Shown here: piece by piece, positions 13,477 through 21,087 of the stretch
Position numbering within the stretch: position 1 is the stretch's first letter
How the letters are laid out: each line of letters begins with the position of its first letter
Assembly (NCBI GenBank): GCA_002381695.1
Contig: DFXM01000012.1
Coordinates: forward strand, 6,933-43,755
Direction: 5' to 3'
Length of the DNA stretch: 36,823 nucleotides
Source of the DNA: Clostridium sp. UBA4108
GTDB taxonomy: Bacteria; Bacillota; Clostridia; Clostridiales; Clostridiaceae
Notes under the pieces: model-generated
Seen by the model: the letters and a program-made list of their open reading frames with translations, nothing else
The model's database searches: none
What the model was told of the DNA's origin: nothing
Made by a program: the position numbers and the translations under genes

Positions 13477-14421
13477 TTACAAGAACTTAACAAACATTAT
13501 TCCAATAATCGTCAATGCTAGAGCGGCAATTCTTCTACTATCAATTTTTCTTTTTTGTAAATTAAACATTCCAAGCTGATCGATTGCTAATGCCATAATC
13601 ATTTGTCCCAATATAAAAATCATAGTAGTTAAAACAGATCCAAGTACAGGTAATAAGATAATGTTACCTGTTAGAATAAATATGCCAAATATACCTCCCA
13701 TGTATGTCCAAATAGGAATGCGCTTTTTTTGAGTGTCATACAAAGGAAACTCTAAGCGGCGTTGAGTAATCAATAGCAAAATAAGCAAGATAATGGCGCC
13801 AACGAAGAAAGAAATAAAAGTAGCGCCTAAAATTGAACCTGTTGCAACACGAAGTTTTCCATTAATCGCGGTTTGTAATGGTGGTAAAAACCCAGATAAA
13901 ACCCCTAAAATTATCCAAGCAATTTTACTATCCTTTTTCTCTTCTTTTGATGCCACAGTTGAACCTCTTTTCTTTTTAGGTTGAACCAATGAAACAGCTA
14001 AAATCATAATTATAGTCCCGATTGTTCTAGTGATAGTAATAGGATTAGATGGTACACCAAACCATCCAAAGTGATCGATTAGAATTCCTAGAATCATTTG
14101 CCCAGTTACAGTTATTATTGTTGTAACTGAAGCCCCAAGTTTTGAAAAAAGAATGATATTAGCTACATTAAATCCAACACCAGTTATTGCTCCACCGATA
14201 AAAACATACAATGGATATGAAAAATCAATCCCAACACTGATTCCTGCAGGATCTACTATTAAATTTATAATGAATAGTATAACCGTCCCTAAAGAAAATG
14301 CGATGAACGAAGCTGTTAAAGGTGTTTTTGAGTAAGAGCTTAAACGAGCACTTATAGATGCTTGAATAGGGAAAAACATTCCGATAATTACCCCCATAAT
14401 TAAGTAAAGTATGATTTGCAT
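13477..14421 (-). CDS. Double YdcZ (DUF606)-type DMT-superfamily transporter
   Basis: The 314-residue protein has about ten hydrophobic spans in two similar halves joined by a charged linker (about residues 150-165, QPKKKRGSTVASKEEKKDSK). Each half has the YdcZ pattern: a start like IIGMFFPIQASISARLSSYS or SGFLPPLQTAINGKLR, then a GASVTTIITVTGQMILGILI or GSVLTTMIFILGQMIMALAI helix, and DHFGWFG or DQLGMFN. Most YdcZ proteins are single five-span units; this is the fused form. It is a likely inner-membrane exporter or permease of unknown substrate. GGGGG lies before the ATG. The Rrf2 gene behind it is on the same strand, but 264 bp separate them. Confidence 0.8.
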   Translation of the reverse strand: MQIILYLIMGVIIGMFFPIQASISARLSSYSKTPLTASFIAFSLGTVILFIINLIVDPAGISVGIDFSYPLYVFIGGAITGVGFNVANIILFSKLGASVTTIITVTGQMILGILIDHFGWFGVPSNPITITRTIGTIIMILAVSLVQPKKKRGSTVASKEEKKDSKIAWIILGVLSGFLPPLQTAINGKLRVATGSILGATFISFFVGAIILLILLLITQRRLEFPLYDTQKKRIPIWTYMGGIFGIFILTGNIILLPVLGSVLTTMIFILGQMIMALAIDQLGMFNLQKRKIDSRRIAALALTIIGIMFVKFL

Positions 14422-14685
14422 AAATTTGCCCCCTTTTATTTTTTAGTTGTAATGATGGGATTAAAATTTTTTTCTAAAATAATAATCAATAATTAATCCT
14501 TTAATTTCACCTATCAAAGTAGAGACAGATGAATAGACTTTTTCTATGATACTGTTTTATATTTAGAATTGATGGAAGATACTTAGCTCAATTAAATTTG
14601 ATATTCATCCATACCAATCTAAATTTATGATTCAAAGATTTAAAAGACTCTTTATATCTGTAATTCGTTTAAAAATAAGAGTGGA

Positions 14686-15087
14686 TTATAAATCCACAGG
14701 TATTTTCTTAACAAGATCTGATATTTTTTGATTCTTTAACTCGTCCTCCATTTTTTTCTCTGCCGAAAGCATTATTTTTTTTATAGCACATTCTGAAGGA
14801 GAATCTAAACAGCAATCAAATAAAGATGATTTACCTTCAATAGCATGTATGATGTCCAAGAATGAAACATCTTCCCAATTTTGACTAAGGGAATAACCTC
14901 CGTTGACACCTGAAGAAGAATTAACCATTCCCTCCTTAGCCAACTTAGTCAATATTTTAGACAAGTACGTTGGAGAAACTTTTTGTCTTTCTGCTAAATC
15001 CTGTACACTAACAAGTTTATTTTGTGTGTCCATTGCAAGAAAAAGCATAGTGTGAAGGGCATAATTTGTAGCTTTTGAATATTTCAT
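14686..15087 (-). CDS. Rrf2-family transcriptional regulator
   Basis: The 133-residue protein has the Rrf2 winged helix: KYSKATNYALHTMLFLA, VSVQDLAERQKVSPTYLSKI (HTH, about residues 26-45) and the wing GVNGGYSLSQ. Three cysteines occur in the sensing region, FDCCLDSPSECAIKKI (about residues 90-105). In Rrf2 proteins such a cluster binds an Fe-S cluster (IscR, NsrR) or senses redox state; the C-C-x6-C spacing is not the classical C-x5-C-x7-C, so a thiol sensor is equally possible. AGGAGG is immediately before the start. GGTGATACAT occurs twice upstream (15093-15149, minus strand), suggesting self-regulation. The adjacent YdcZ-type gene is a possible target. Confidence 0.8.
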   Translation of the reverse strand: MKYSKATNYALHTMLFLAMDTQNKLVSVQDLAERQKVSPTYLSKILTKLAKEGMVNSSSGVNGGYSLSQNWEDVSFLDIIHAIEGKSSLFDCCLDSPSECAIKKIMLSAEKKMEDELKNQKISDLVKKIPVDL

Positions 15088-15092
15088 AATGT

Positions 15093-15149
15093 ATGTATCA
15101 CCTCCAATAAAAGACTTAATATATCTATAATAGCTTTAAATGTATCACC
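15093..15149 (-). promoter_or_regulatory. Direct repeats before Rrf2 gene
   Basis: ATGTATCACC occurs at 15093-15102 and 15140-15149 (GGTGATACAT on the coding strand), 47 bp apart. The downstream copy overlaps the ribosome site. It is a candidate operator; the shared GGTGA is partly explained by the ribosome site. Confidence 0.3.
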
Positions 15150-15276
15150 TTGTCAAATGGTTTTTTTATTATTTATTTATGATATACTGAGTTAAATTAA
15201 AGAGATAATAATATAAAATGAAAGTTATATTTTAGAAGTATTGAAAGTTATAGTTTATTAATAAAATTTAGAGGAA

Positions 15277-16637
15277 GTGAATCAGTTGATAAATAAAGCT
15301 CTTAATAATGCATTGAATTTGTATGACGAAATTGATTGGATTATTATTGTTAATAAGGAAGGTATCATAGAATACAGCACTTTGTATGATACTAAACAAG
15401 AGGAATTTAAAAACGAAAATACAACAGGAATGCATATACTGGAAGTGTATCCTCAGTTAAAAGAAGAAAATAGCAGCATATTAAGAGTACTAAAAAACGG
15501 AAAACCGATATTTTATGAACAACAAACATTGTATGATTTTAGGGATACCTTACATCATATTATAAATAGTACGGTTCCTATTATTGATGGAAATAATATA
15601 ATAGGTGCAATCGAAGTTTCAAAGTTTATTAAAAAGCAAGAGGATGCGGTTATCAAAATTTCTGCCCAAAAGAATTATTCTCTAAAAGATATCATTACCA
15701 ATGATCCGATTATGCTTGAAATTAAAGAAAAGATTTTAAGGGTAGGCAAAACTGATTCATCTGTTCTTATTTCAGGAGAAACTGGAACGGGGAAAGAACT
15801 TGTTGCACAATCAATTCATTTTCATAGCCAAAGAAATCAGATGCCATTTGTTCCTTTGAATTGTGCGGTAGTACCGGAAAACCTATTAGAATCGGTATTA
15901 TTTGGTACGGTTAAAGGTGCCTTTACAGGTGCTGAAAATAATAAAGGTTTAATATGGAAAGCAGACGGAGGAACTTTATTTTTAGATGAAATCCAAGTGA
16001 TGCCTTTAAATATTCAGTCGAAATTATTAAGATTTCTTGAAGATCATCGTATACGTCAGCTTGGAGCAAATGAGGAGCATTTTGTGAATGTACGTGTAAT
16101 TACAGCTATGAATATATTTCCAATGGAAGCTATTAAAAAAATTTAATTCGAGAAGATTTGTTTTATAGATTGAATGTTGTTTCAATTAATATTCCGCCTT
16201 TAAGAGATAGAAAAAAGGATATTCCTATTTTGATAGATTACTTTGTTAATTATTACAATGAAAAAATGAATCGCTCTGTTGAAGGTGTTAGTGAACTTGT
16301 TATGAACTTATTTAAGGAATTTCATTGGAAAGGAAATATAAGAGAATTAAGGCATGTTATTGAAGGAGCTTTTAATCTGATGAAAGGAAATCAGATTACC
16401 TTAAAAGATTTACCTGAGTACATGTTTTGCTTGAAAACCGCAGAAGATTTATCAAGTGAATATTACGGTGATGATTCATGTGAGAAACTTGAGGAAAAAG
16501 TTAAGATATTTGAAAAGAATTTAATAGCTAAAGCAATTGAAGAAAATAGCACTTACGCTAAGGCAGCTAAAAAACTTGGCATTACACGACAAAATTTAAG
16601 ATACAAAATTGAAAAATATAATCTAAATAAAAAATAA
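15277..16637 (+). pseudogene. RocR-like sigma-54 activator, frameshifted at an A7 run
   Basis: Frame 1 (15277-16146) encodes a PAS-like sensor (about residues 1-115) and most of an AAA+ sigma-54 activator domain: GETGTGKE (Walker A), GAFTGAENN (sigma-54 contact loop) and GGTLFLDEIQ (Walker B). It stops right after EAIKKI. The frame continuing at 16142 encodes NLIREDLFYRLNVVSINIPP and LRDRKKDIPIL, the rest of the AAA+ domain, then a Fis-type HTH at the end (AKAAKKLGITRQNLRYKI). Exactly one base is missing in a run of seven A (16135-16141). The order matches RocR/BkdR-type activators. The start is GTG 15277, or TTG 15286, which fits the AGAGGA site better. A minus-one slip on A-AAA-AAA would restore the full protein. 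Confidence 0.75.
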
Positions 16638-16638
16638 G

Positions 16639-16676
16639 TTGTAAAAATTATTTTACAATGTAAAAATCTATTTACA
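16639..16676 (+). promoter_or_regulatory. Two palindromic enhancer sites for the sigma-54 activator
   Basis: TTGTAAAAATTATTTTACAA (16639-16658) is a perfect palindrome apart from its centre, and TGTAAAAATCTATTTACA (16659-16676) is a second with TGTAAA/TTTACA arms. Their centres are 19 bp apart, and they lie about 50-90 bp upstream of the -24 element. This is the usual layout of upstream activating sequences. Confidence 0.65.
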
Positions 16677-16727
16677 CTTTTAATTTTGTATGTAATGAGA
16701 AATACCCCTTTCAATCAATATATTTGT

Positions 16728-16743
16728 TGGCATGATATATGCT
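16728..16743 (+). promoter_or_regulatory. Sigma-54 (-24/-12) promoter
   Basis: TGGCATGATATATGCT matches TGGCAC-N5-TTGCT with a correct GG-to-GC spacing and two deviations. It is 60 bases before the arginase-family start. Together with the enhancer sites and the activator gene it forms a classic sigma-54 unit. Confidence 0.7.
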
Positions 16744-16802
16744 ATATAAATTGTTATGGAGTTAAAGTTCTAAATTTATTACAAGGTTGAAAGGAAAATG
16801 AT

Positions 16803-17636
16803 ATGGAAAAAAAACATATGAATTTATTTTTCCCTCAATGGCAGGGAGCAGGTAAAAGCAAAGATATTCTAAAGGGAGCACAGGAAATAAAATAAAAATA
16901 TTTTGGAGATTATAATTTAGTTGAAGTTGAAGTTGATGACGAAGATATTGATGAGGTACTAAATGACATTCTGGGATATGAAAAAATTCTTACGCAACTG
17001 AAAAATGCCAATTTAATTATTTCTACAGAAAACCCAACAAGTATCTTCACAATTGGTGGAGGATGTGATGTAGAAATAGTTCCAGTGTCTTATTTGAACA
17101 AAAAATATAAAGGGGATATGACGGTTTTATGGATTGATGCTCATGGTGATTTAAATACACCTGAATCATCTTCAAGTAAAAATTTTCATGGTATGCCTTT
17201 AAGGACATTATTGGGAAATGGGGACTCGAAAATTTCTGAGGTAATGTTTTCTCAATTATTGCCATCACAAATAGTACTCTTAGGACAGAGGAATCTTGAT
17301 GAACCGGAACGAAAATATATTGAAGAATATAAACTGGATATATTAAGTATAGATGAAATAAGTGGTGATATTAATAATACCATCAATACAATTAAATCAA
17401 AGAATTCTAATAATATCTACATACACATAGATCTGGATGTTTTAGATAATGAGGAATTTCCTTATGTTATGGTGCCAGAGCCTAATGGATTAAAATCACA
17501 ATTGTTATCAGATATATTAACGCAGTTGAAAGAAAACTTCAATATTGTTGGTTTGAGTTTATTGGAATATATTCCGTCTAATGAAAAGAATATAAAAATA
17601 TTATCTGATATCATACAAGTTGGCCTAACTATATAA
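16803..17636 (+). pseudogene. Arginase/agmatinase-family gene with in-frame stop
   Basis: From ATG 16803 (ribosome site GAAAGGA) the frame reads MEKKHMNLFFPQWQGAGKSK and reaches a TAA at codon 31 (16893-16895), where AAA, CAA or GAA is expected. After it the frame is open to 17636. The body has the family's metal motifs: GGGCDVEI in place of GGDH-x-S, WIDAHGDLNTPE (DAHxD) and IHIDLDVLDNEEFP (DxDxxD), so two or three Mn ligand positions are kept. The likely original role was a ureohydrolase in arginine or related amino-acid use, driven by the RocR-like activator. An internal start at TTG 17085 would lose GGGCD and is unlikely to give activity. Confidence 0.75.
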
Positions 17637-17769
17637 AATAACTAACCTTTAGAAATTGAGGTACCGCCAGGGAACAACCAGCTCCTAACGACATCATTAT
17701 TGTCTACTCAGGGCATGTTTAGATAATCCATTCAGATATTTTTCAAAAGTTATTAGGTAAGTCATGATA
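17637..17769. other. Spacer of unknown origin, locally GC-richer
   Basis: The stretch 17655-17715 (GAGGTACCGCCAGGGAACAA and on) is GC-richer than its surroundings. All frames are interrupted within 30 codons, and no family is recognised. It is probably a fragment of a lost gene. Confidence 0.25.
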
Positions 17770-17808
17770 AAAACAGCATTAGTTTAGTGAAAACTAGTGC
17801 TGTTTCTT
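17770..17808 (+). terminator. Rho-independent terminator
   Basis: AAACAGCATTAGTTT pairs with AAACTAGTGCTGTTT with one G-U pair, then CTTTG. It ends the arginase-family transcript. Confidence 0.65.
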
Positions 17809-17811
17809 TGT

Positions 17812-17858
17812 GAGTAATAATATATAGTTCATTATCAACACTATATTAAAACAAAGCC
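17812..17858. repeat. Half copy of dispersed palindromic repeat
   Basis: GAGTAATAATATATAGTTC and the next 28 bases match the reverse complement of 10632-10678, the left half of the complete element, with about four mismatches. The right half is absent. It lies between two genes that converge. Confidence 0.6.
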
Positions 17859-17890
17859 AAATTTTAAACAAGGAATTGGTATGAGATATA

Positions 17891-18286
17891 TTAATATTCC
17901 TTCATATCAGTAATAGTTACAGATTTTCCATTTATATTTACAATGATATCATAGATTCCATAAGGAGGCTCATAAGATTGAAGAGGAAATGTACGGATAT
18001 TTAATTTAATCTGAATGCTATCATCTGGTAATTTTGTTATTGAAGTAATAATTATATCATCTAATTTAAACATTTCATGGGAGATGTCTCGTTCTTCAAA
18101 AGCTTTAATTAGATAAGGAACAAGTAAAGAAACAATAATATTTTTTTCGAGAGCCTTACTAGTTGACTCTGGTTGAATAATAGATGTACATATATCAAAA
18201 TTAGTAATAGCATATGATGGAACAGAAGATGAAAAATATAAAATTAATGTAAGTGTTAAAATTAACGCACTAGATTTTCTAAACAT
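17891..18286 (-). CDS. Secreted DUF3888 protein
   Basis: The 131-residue product starts with a clear signal peptide: MFRKSS, a hydrophobic core (ALILTLTLILYFSSS) and VPSYA before the mature part, with likely cleavage after residue 26. The mature region (ALEKNIIVSLLVPYLIKAFE, then FKLDDIIITSITKLPDDSIQ and SYEPPYGIYDIIVN) fits DUF3888, a family of small exported clostridial and bacillar proteins of unknown role. AGGTGA precedes the ATG. The gene faces the arginase unit and has no partner. Confidence 0.75.
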   Translation of the reverse strand: MFRKSSALILTLTLILYFSSSVPSYAITNFDICTSIIQPESTSKALEKNIIVSLLVPYLIKAFEERDISHEMFKLDDIIITSITKLPDDSIQIKLNIRTFPLQSYEPPYGIYDIIVNINGKSVTITDMKEY

Positions 18287-18501
18287 AACATCACCTCAAC
18301 ATTAGGTTTTACCGTATAAGAGAAAATATGCAGACAGATAAAACTAAAGCCATAAATTATAATTTTAATGTCTATACTTTTCTTATTAGTTGGATGTTAC
18401 AATAGATTCTATAAAGTAATCAGTGGGTAGTGCTGATAGAGAAGGAATAGGATAGTAAGTTTGCAATGTAAAGTAAAATAAAAGAGGGAGGAAATTTTAA
18501 T

Positions 18502-18909
18502 ATGAATATAAATGTTTTATATGAAATTCCAAATGCACAGGAATATAATAATTTACGAATAGTTTCGGGATTGAGTCCAAAGGATGAAGTGGCATCGGAA
18601 ATAGGATTGAAAAATTCTATTTTTATGGTTACTTTAAGGGAGTCCGATAAACTAGTTGGCATGGGGAGAATTATAGGGGATAAAGGATGCTTTTATCATA
18701 TAGTAGATATCGCTGTGGCCCCATCATATCAGGGAAATGGACTAGGCAATTTAATCATGTCAGAAATAACTAAATATCTAGAGAATCATGTACCAAAAAG
18801 TTCTTATGTAAGTTTAATTGCCGATGTTCCAGCAGATAGGTTATATAAAAAATTTGGGTTCGAGTATTCGGCACCAAAGTCTGTTGGCATGGCAAAAAGA
18901 TATTTGTAA
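18502..18909 (+). CDS. GNAT-family N-acetyltransferase
   Basis: The 135-residue single-domain protein has GNAT motif A in HIVDIAVAPSYQGNGLGNLI (about residues 73-92), with the Q-G-N-G-L-G acetyl-CoA loop, and motif B near ADRLYKKFGFEYSAP (about residues 111-125). The N-terminal half has the expected LRIVSGLSP and KLVGMGRIIGDKG. The length is normal for the family. Substrates vary widely and cannot be read here. GGGAGG lies 9 bases before the ATG. It stands alone and is closed by the terminator at 18971-19013. Confidence 0.85.
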   Translation: MNINVLYEIPNAQEYNNLRIVSGLSPKDEVASEIGLKNSIFMVTLRESDKLVGMGRIIGDKGCFYHIVDIAVAPSYQGNGLGNLIMSEITKYLENHVPKSSYVSLIADVPADRLYKKFGFEYSAPKSVGMAKRYL

Positions 18910-18970
18910 TAATAAAAAATAAGGAAAAAACCAAGTAGAGACAGTAAAATATCTTTAGGTAAAAATAAAG

Positions 18971-19013
18971 GAAGGTAATCCAACAAATACTATGCTGAAT
19001 TACCTTCAATTTT
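18971..19013. terminator. Rho-independent terminator
   Basis: GAAGGTAAT (18971-18979) pairs with ATTACCTTC (18999-19007), followed by AATTTTT. It ends the acetyltransferase transcript. Confidence 0.65.
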
Positions 19014-19131
19014 TGTGCGTAAGCAGATGGGAAATGCATCTATATCCGCAAACTCCTTAGAGAGTGCACATTTTCATTCTATTTATAATGTTATTCTAGT
19101 TAGCATTGTTCTTATATCAATAATATACCTA

Positions 19132-20244
19132 TTATTCAAATGGGAATTGATATTGTGTCAAACCTAATTCATCCCGTATTTTTATAATTTCTTTTTGTAC
19201 TGCTTCATTAATCGGTACTCCGCTGTCTTTACGCTGCTGCCATACCAGATATTCTTTTTCACCAGCTGTATAGATATGGTCTTCACCGGGGGCTTTGGTT
19301 GAGCTGCGAAGTTCACGCAGAATATCACCACAGGTCTTTTTAAAGGCCTCAAGGCCCATAAAAGCTTCCGTATCAATTGCCATGAAGAAGTGTCCAAGGT
19401 GGAAGGGAACTTTTTCACCGTTTTCTCCGATGCCGGTTAATGCCCGCAGGAAGTTCCCTTGCTGTAAGGCTGCAGAGAGAATTTCAACTACAGTAGCATA
19501 ACCATATCCTTTGTAACCCGCCAGTTCTTCTCCAATTCCGCCAAGGGGAGCAAGTGCCGCACGTCCTGTATTTAAATCGGATAGAATCTGGTCTGAGTCG
19601 GTTTTTGCCTGTCCGTCGCGTCCAATAACCATGCCAGCAGGTGTAGGATTACCGAGACGGGAATAATATTCAATACGGCCCCGTTGTGTTATTGAGGTAG
19701 CACAATCCAGTACAAATGGAAATTCTTCATCGGTTGGCATACCAAAAGTAAGAGGATTCGTACCCAGCATATTTTCCACACCAAAGGTTGGTGCAATGGA
19801 AGGCCTAGCATTTGTGCCGGTAATCCCAATACATCCTGCGTTGGAAGCCATTGTGGCATAATAACCCGCAATGCCGTAATGAGTAGAGTTACGTGCGACT
19901 ACCATACCCATTCCGTATTTTTTAGCTTTTTCAATTGCCATATTCATTGCTTTTACGCCGATTACCTGCCCCATACCGTCGTGGCCGTCAACAACTGCAG
20001 TTGTGGGGGTTTCTTTTATGATTTCAAAATTCGTAACTGGATTCTGGATTCCTGCTTTAATACGGTCTAAATAGATTGGCTTAAATCGATTTACTCCATG
20101 GGATTCAATTCCTCGTTTGTCAGACTCAAGCAATACATCTGCACAGATTTTCGCGTCTTCCTCAGGAATTCCATATCCTTTGAAGGCATCTACCACAAAA
20201 TTTGTAATAGTTTTCCAATCAACAATGTTAGATTTAGTTTTCAT
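19132..20244 (-). CDS. Malate/L-lactate dehydrogenase-family oxidoreductase (Ldh2)
   Basis: The 370-residue protein is a full-length member of PF02615, NAD(P)-dependent 2-hydroxyacid dehydrogenases unrelated to classical LDH. Signatures include ADVLLESDKRGIESHGVNRF (about residues 30-49), VVDGHDGMGQVIG, VVARNSTHYGIAGYY with the catalytic His (about residues 119-133), NARPSIAPTFG, MLGTNPLTFGMP and the nucleotide-contact region GELAGYKGYGYA. Substrates in the family include malate, sulfolactate, ureidoglycolate and 2,3-diketogulonate; this one is undetermined. The start is ATG 20244, behind GGAGG; an extension to 20346 runs through the leader terminator. Codons are much GC-richer than neighbouring genes, suggesting transfer or high expression. 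Confidence 0.82.
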   Translation of the reverse strand: MKTKSNIVDWKTITNFVVDAFKGYGIPEEDAKICADVLLESDKRGIESHGVNRFKPIYLDRIKAGIQNPVTNFEIIKETPTTAVVDGHDGMGQVIGVKAMNMAIEKAKKYGMGMVVARNSTHYGIAGYYATMASNAGCIGITGTNARPSIAPTFGVENMLGTNPLTFGMPTDEEFPFVLDCATSITQRGRIEYYSRLGNPTPAGMVIGRDGQAKTDSDQILSDLNTGRAALAPLGGIGEELAGYKGYGYATVVEILSAALQQGNFLRALTGIGENGEKVPFHLGHFFMAIDTEAFMGLEAFKKTCGDILRELRSSTKAPGEDHIYTAGEKEYLVWQQRKDSGVPINEAVQKEIIKIRDELGLTQYQFPFE

Positions 20245-20277
20245 ACCATTTCCTCCTATAATTTTTAAAGTTAAATA

Positions 20278-20314
20278 GAAAAAAAAGCGACACCAAGTAA
20301 TGGCAGTCGCTTTT
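20278..20314 (-). terminator. Terminator in the 5' leader of the Ldh2 gene (attenuator candidate)
   Basis: Read on the minus strand, AAAAGCGAC pairs with GTCGCTTTT and is followed by a run of T. It lies about 30 bases upstream of the ribosome site and about 30-70 bases downstream of the promoter, so it must be bypassed for expression. It has no other gene to terminate: the next gene upstream on this strand is outside the region. Confidence 0.6.
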
Positions 20315-20346
20315 CTCCATATCACAGAGCTCCTGTTTATAAACAT

Positions 20347-20375
20347 ATAGTATACTTAAAATTACTGAAAGTCAA
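20347..20375 (-). promoter_or_regulatory. Sigma-A promoter for the Ldh2 gene
   Basis: On the minus strand TTGACT (20370-20375) and TACTAT (20347-20352) are 17 bp apart. Transcription would begin near 20340 and run through the leader hairpin. Confidence 0.55.
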
Positions 20376-20649
20376 TAAAATTTTAAAGGCTTTAACTATT
20401 TTATATAAATATAATATATGTTACAAAACGATATCTGTTTATAAAATTCTTGCCGCTGAATTTTTAGTTTCGTCCATTAAATTTTTTCTTACCAGTATCC
20501 GATTGAAAAAGAGTATGGGAAGTAATTGTAAATGGTGTTTATATCCATGAAAAATATGCTGTATAGTAAAATTAACTGCTATTAAAAATAAAGAATAGAA
20601 ATAAATAATAAATATAGAGAAGAAATAGATTTTCTTGATTCACTCTTAA
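20376..20649. other. AT-rich intergenic region without recognised genes
   Basis: Between the divergent Ldh2 promoter and the ABC-F promoter there are about 270 bases with no open frame, terminator or repeat that I recognise. Confidence 0.5.
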
Positions 20650-20678
20650 TTGACTTTTTCGACATATAATAGTATAAT
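20650..20678 (+). promoter_or_regulatory. Sigma-A promoter of the ABC-F leader
   Basis: TTGACT (20650-20655) and TATAAT (20673-20678) are separated by exactly 17 bp, the strongest promoter match in the window. It starts a leader of about 400 nt before the ABC-F gene. Confidence 0.75.
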
Positions 20679-20709
20679 GATAAAAAAAATTGAAATTTGA
20701 GGTGAAAAA

Positions 20710-20730
20710 ATGATTAATTTTTCTTGCTAA
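20710..20730 (+). CDS. Six-codon upstream leader ORF
   Basis: ATG 20710 is 5 bases after GAGGTG and encodes MINFSC-stop. It begins about 25 nt after the predicted transcription start. A hairpin follows (ACAAAGATAAACAG with CTGTTTGTTTTGT, about 20750-20784). Very short leader ORFs ahead of ABC-F genes are known to report stalled ribosomes, so this is a plausible sensor for the terminator at 20873-20913. Confidence 0.5.
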   Translation: MINFSC

Positions 20731-20802
20731 TTTTTAAAGTACATTTAATACAAAGATAAACAGGTGCGTTCTGTTTGTTTTGTTGTACTTATGCAAGAAA
20801 GT

Positions 20803-20913
20803 TATTCTTTTTTTCTCTTAATATATACACTTGCGTTATGCTATAATGATTAGCTTAACTACGTATATCTATGAGCTGTAAGAATAATTAATTCTTGCGG
20901 CTCTTATTTTTTT
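20803..20913 (+). terminator. Leader terminator with alternative anti-terminator pairing
   Basis: GAGCTGTAAGAA (20873-20884) pairs with TTCTTGCGGCTC (20892-20903), with two G-U pairs, followed by TTATTTTTTT. The 3' arm's TTCTTGC (20892-20898) can alternatively pair with GCAAGAA at 20803-20809, which would break the terminator. This is a classic attenuation layout upstream of the ABC-F gene. Confidence 0.65.
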
Positions 20914-20947
20914 ATAAATAATTCGAATAAGGAGGATAAATAATATT

Positions 20948-21022
20948 ATGATAGACACTTTGATAACACATGATAATCTCCATATAGAGTCGGATACTGC
21001 AGGTGGCACTTATATGGAGTAA
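20948..21022 (+). CDS. Leader peptide (24 aa) of the ABC-F gene
   Basis: AAGGAGG lies 12-18 bases before ATG 20948. The 24-residue peptide starts MIDTLITHDNLH and ends TAGGTYME-stop. It shares T-H-x2-L-H-x3-D-x2-G-x3-M-E-stop with the leader peptide of the downstream cfr gene (22575-22667), at the same place relative to the RNA hairpins. The reading frame runs through stem P1, so a ribosome stalled on it would change the RNA fold. Antibiotic-induced stalling is the likely trigger. Confidence 0.65.
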   Translation: MIDTLITHDNLHIESDTAGGTYME

Positions 21023-21050
21023 TAACAAGGTCGCCTATTGTTCCGACTTT
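20978..21050 (+). ncRNA. Structured attenuator RNA of the ABC-F gene
   Basis: P1: CTCCATATA (20978-20986) with TATATGGAG (21011-21019). P2: AACAA (21024-21028) with TTGTT (21038-21042), loop containing GTCGC. Competing long-range stem: AGAGTCGGA (20986-20994) with TCCGACTTT (21042-21050). GTGGC (21003-21007) can pair with loop GTCGC (21030-21034) using wobbles. The same four elements with different bases precede cfr (22623-22695). Confidence 0.6.
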
Positions 21051-21087
21051 GTTATTTATACTATTAAATACAGAGGAGGACAAAAAT

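Noticed and set aside
17085..17636. Short arginase protein from an internal TTG
   Set aside because: It would start inside the fold and lose the first metal motif. The continuous frame upstream with one TAA is better explained as a nonsense mutation.
20710..20730. The six-codon ORF as random
   Set aside because: Kept as a feature because of its ribosome site, distance from the promoter and following attenuator, but on its own it would not be convincing.
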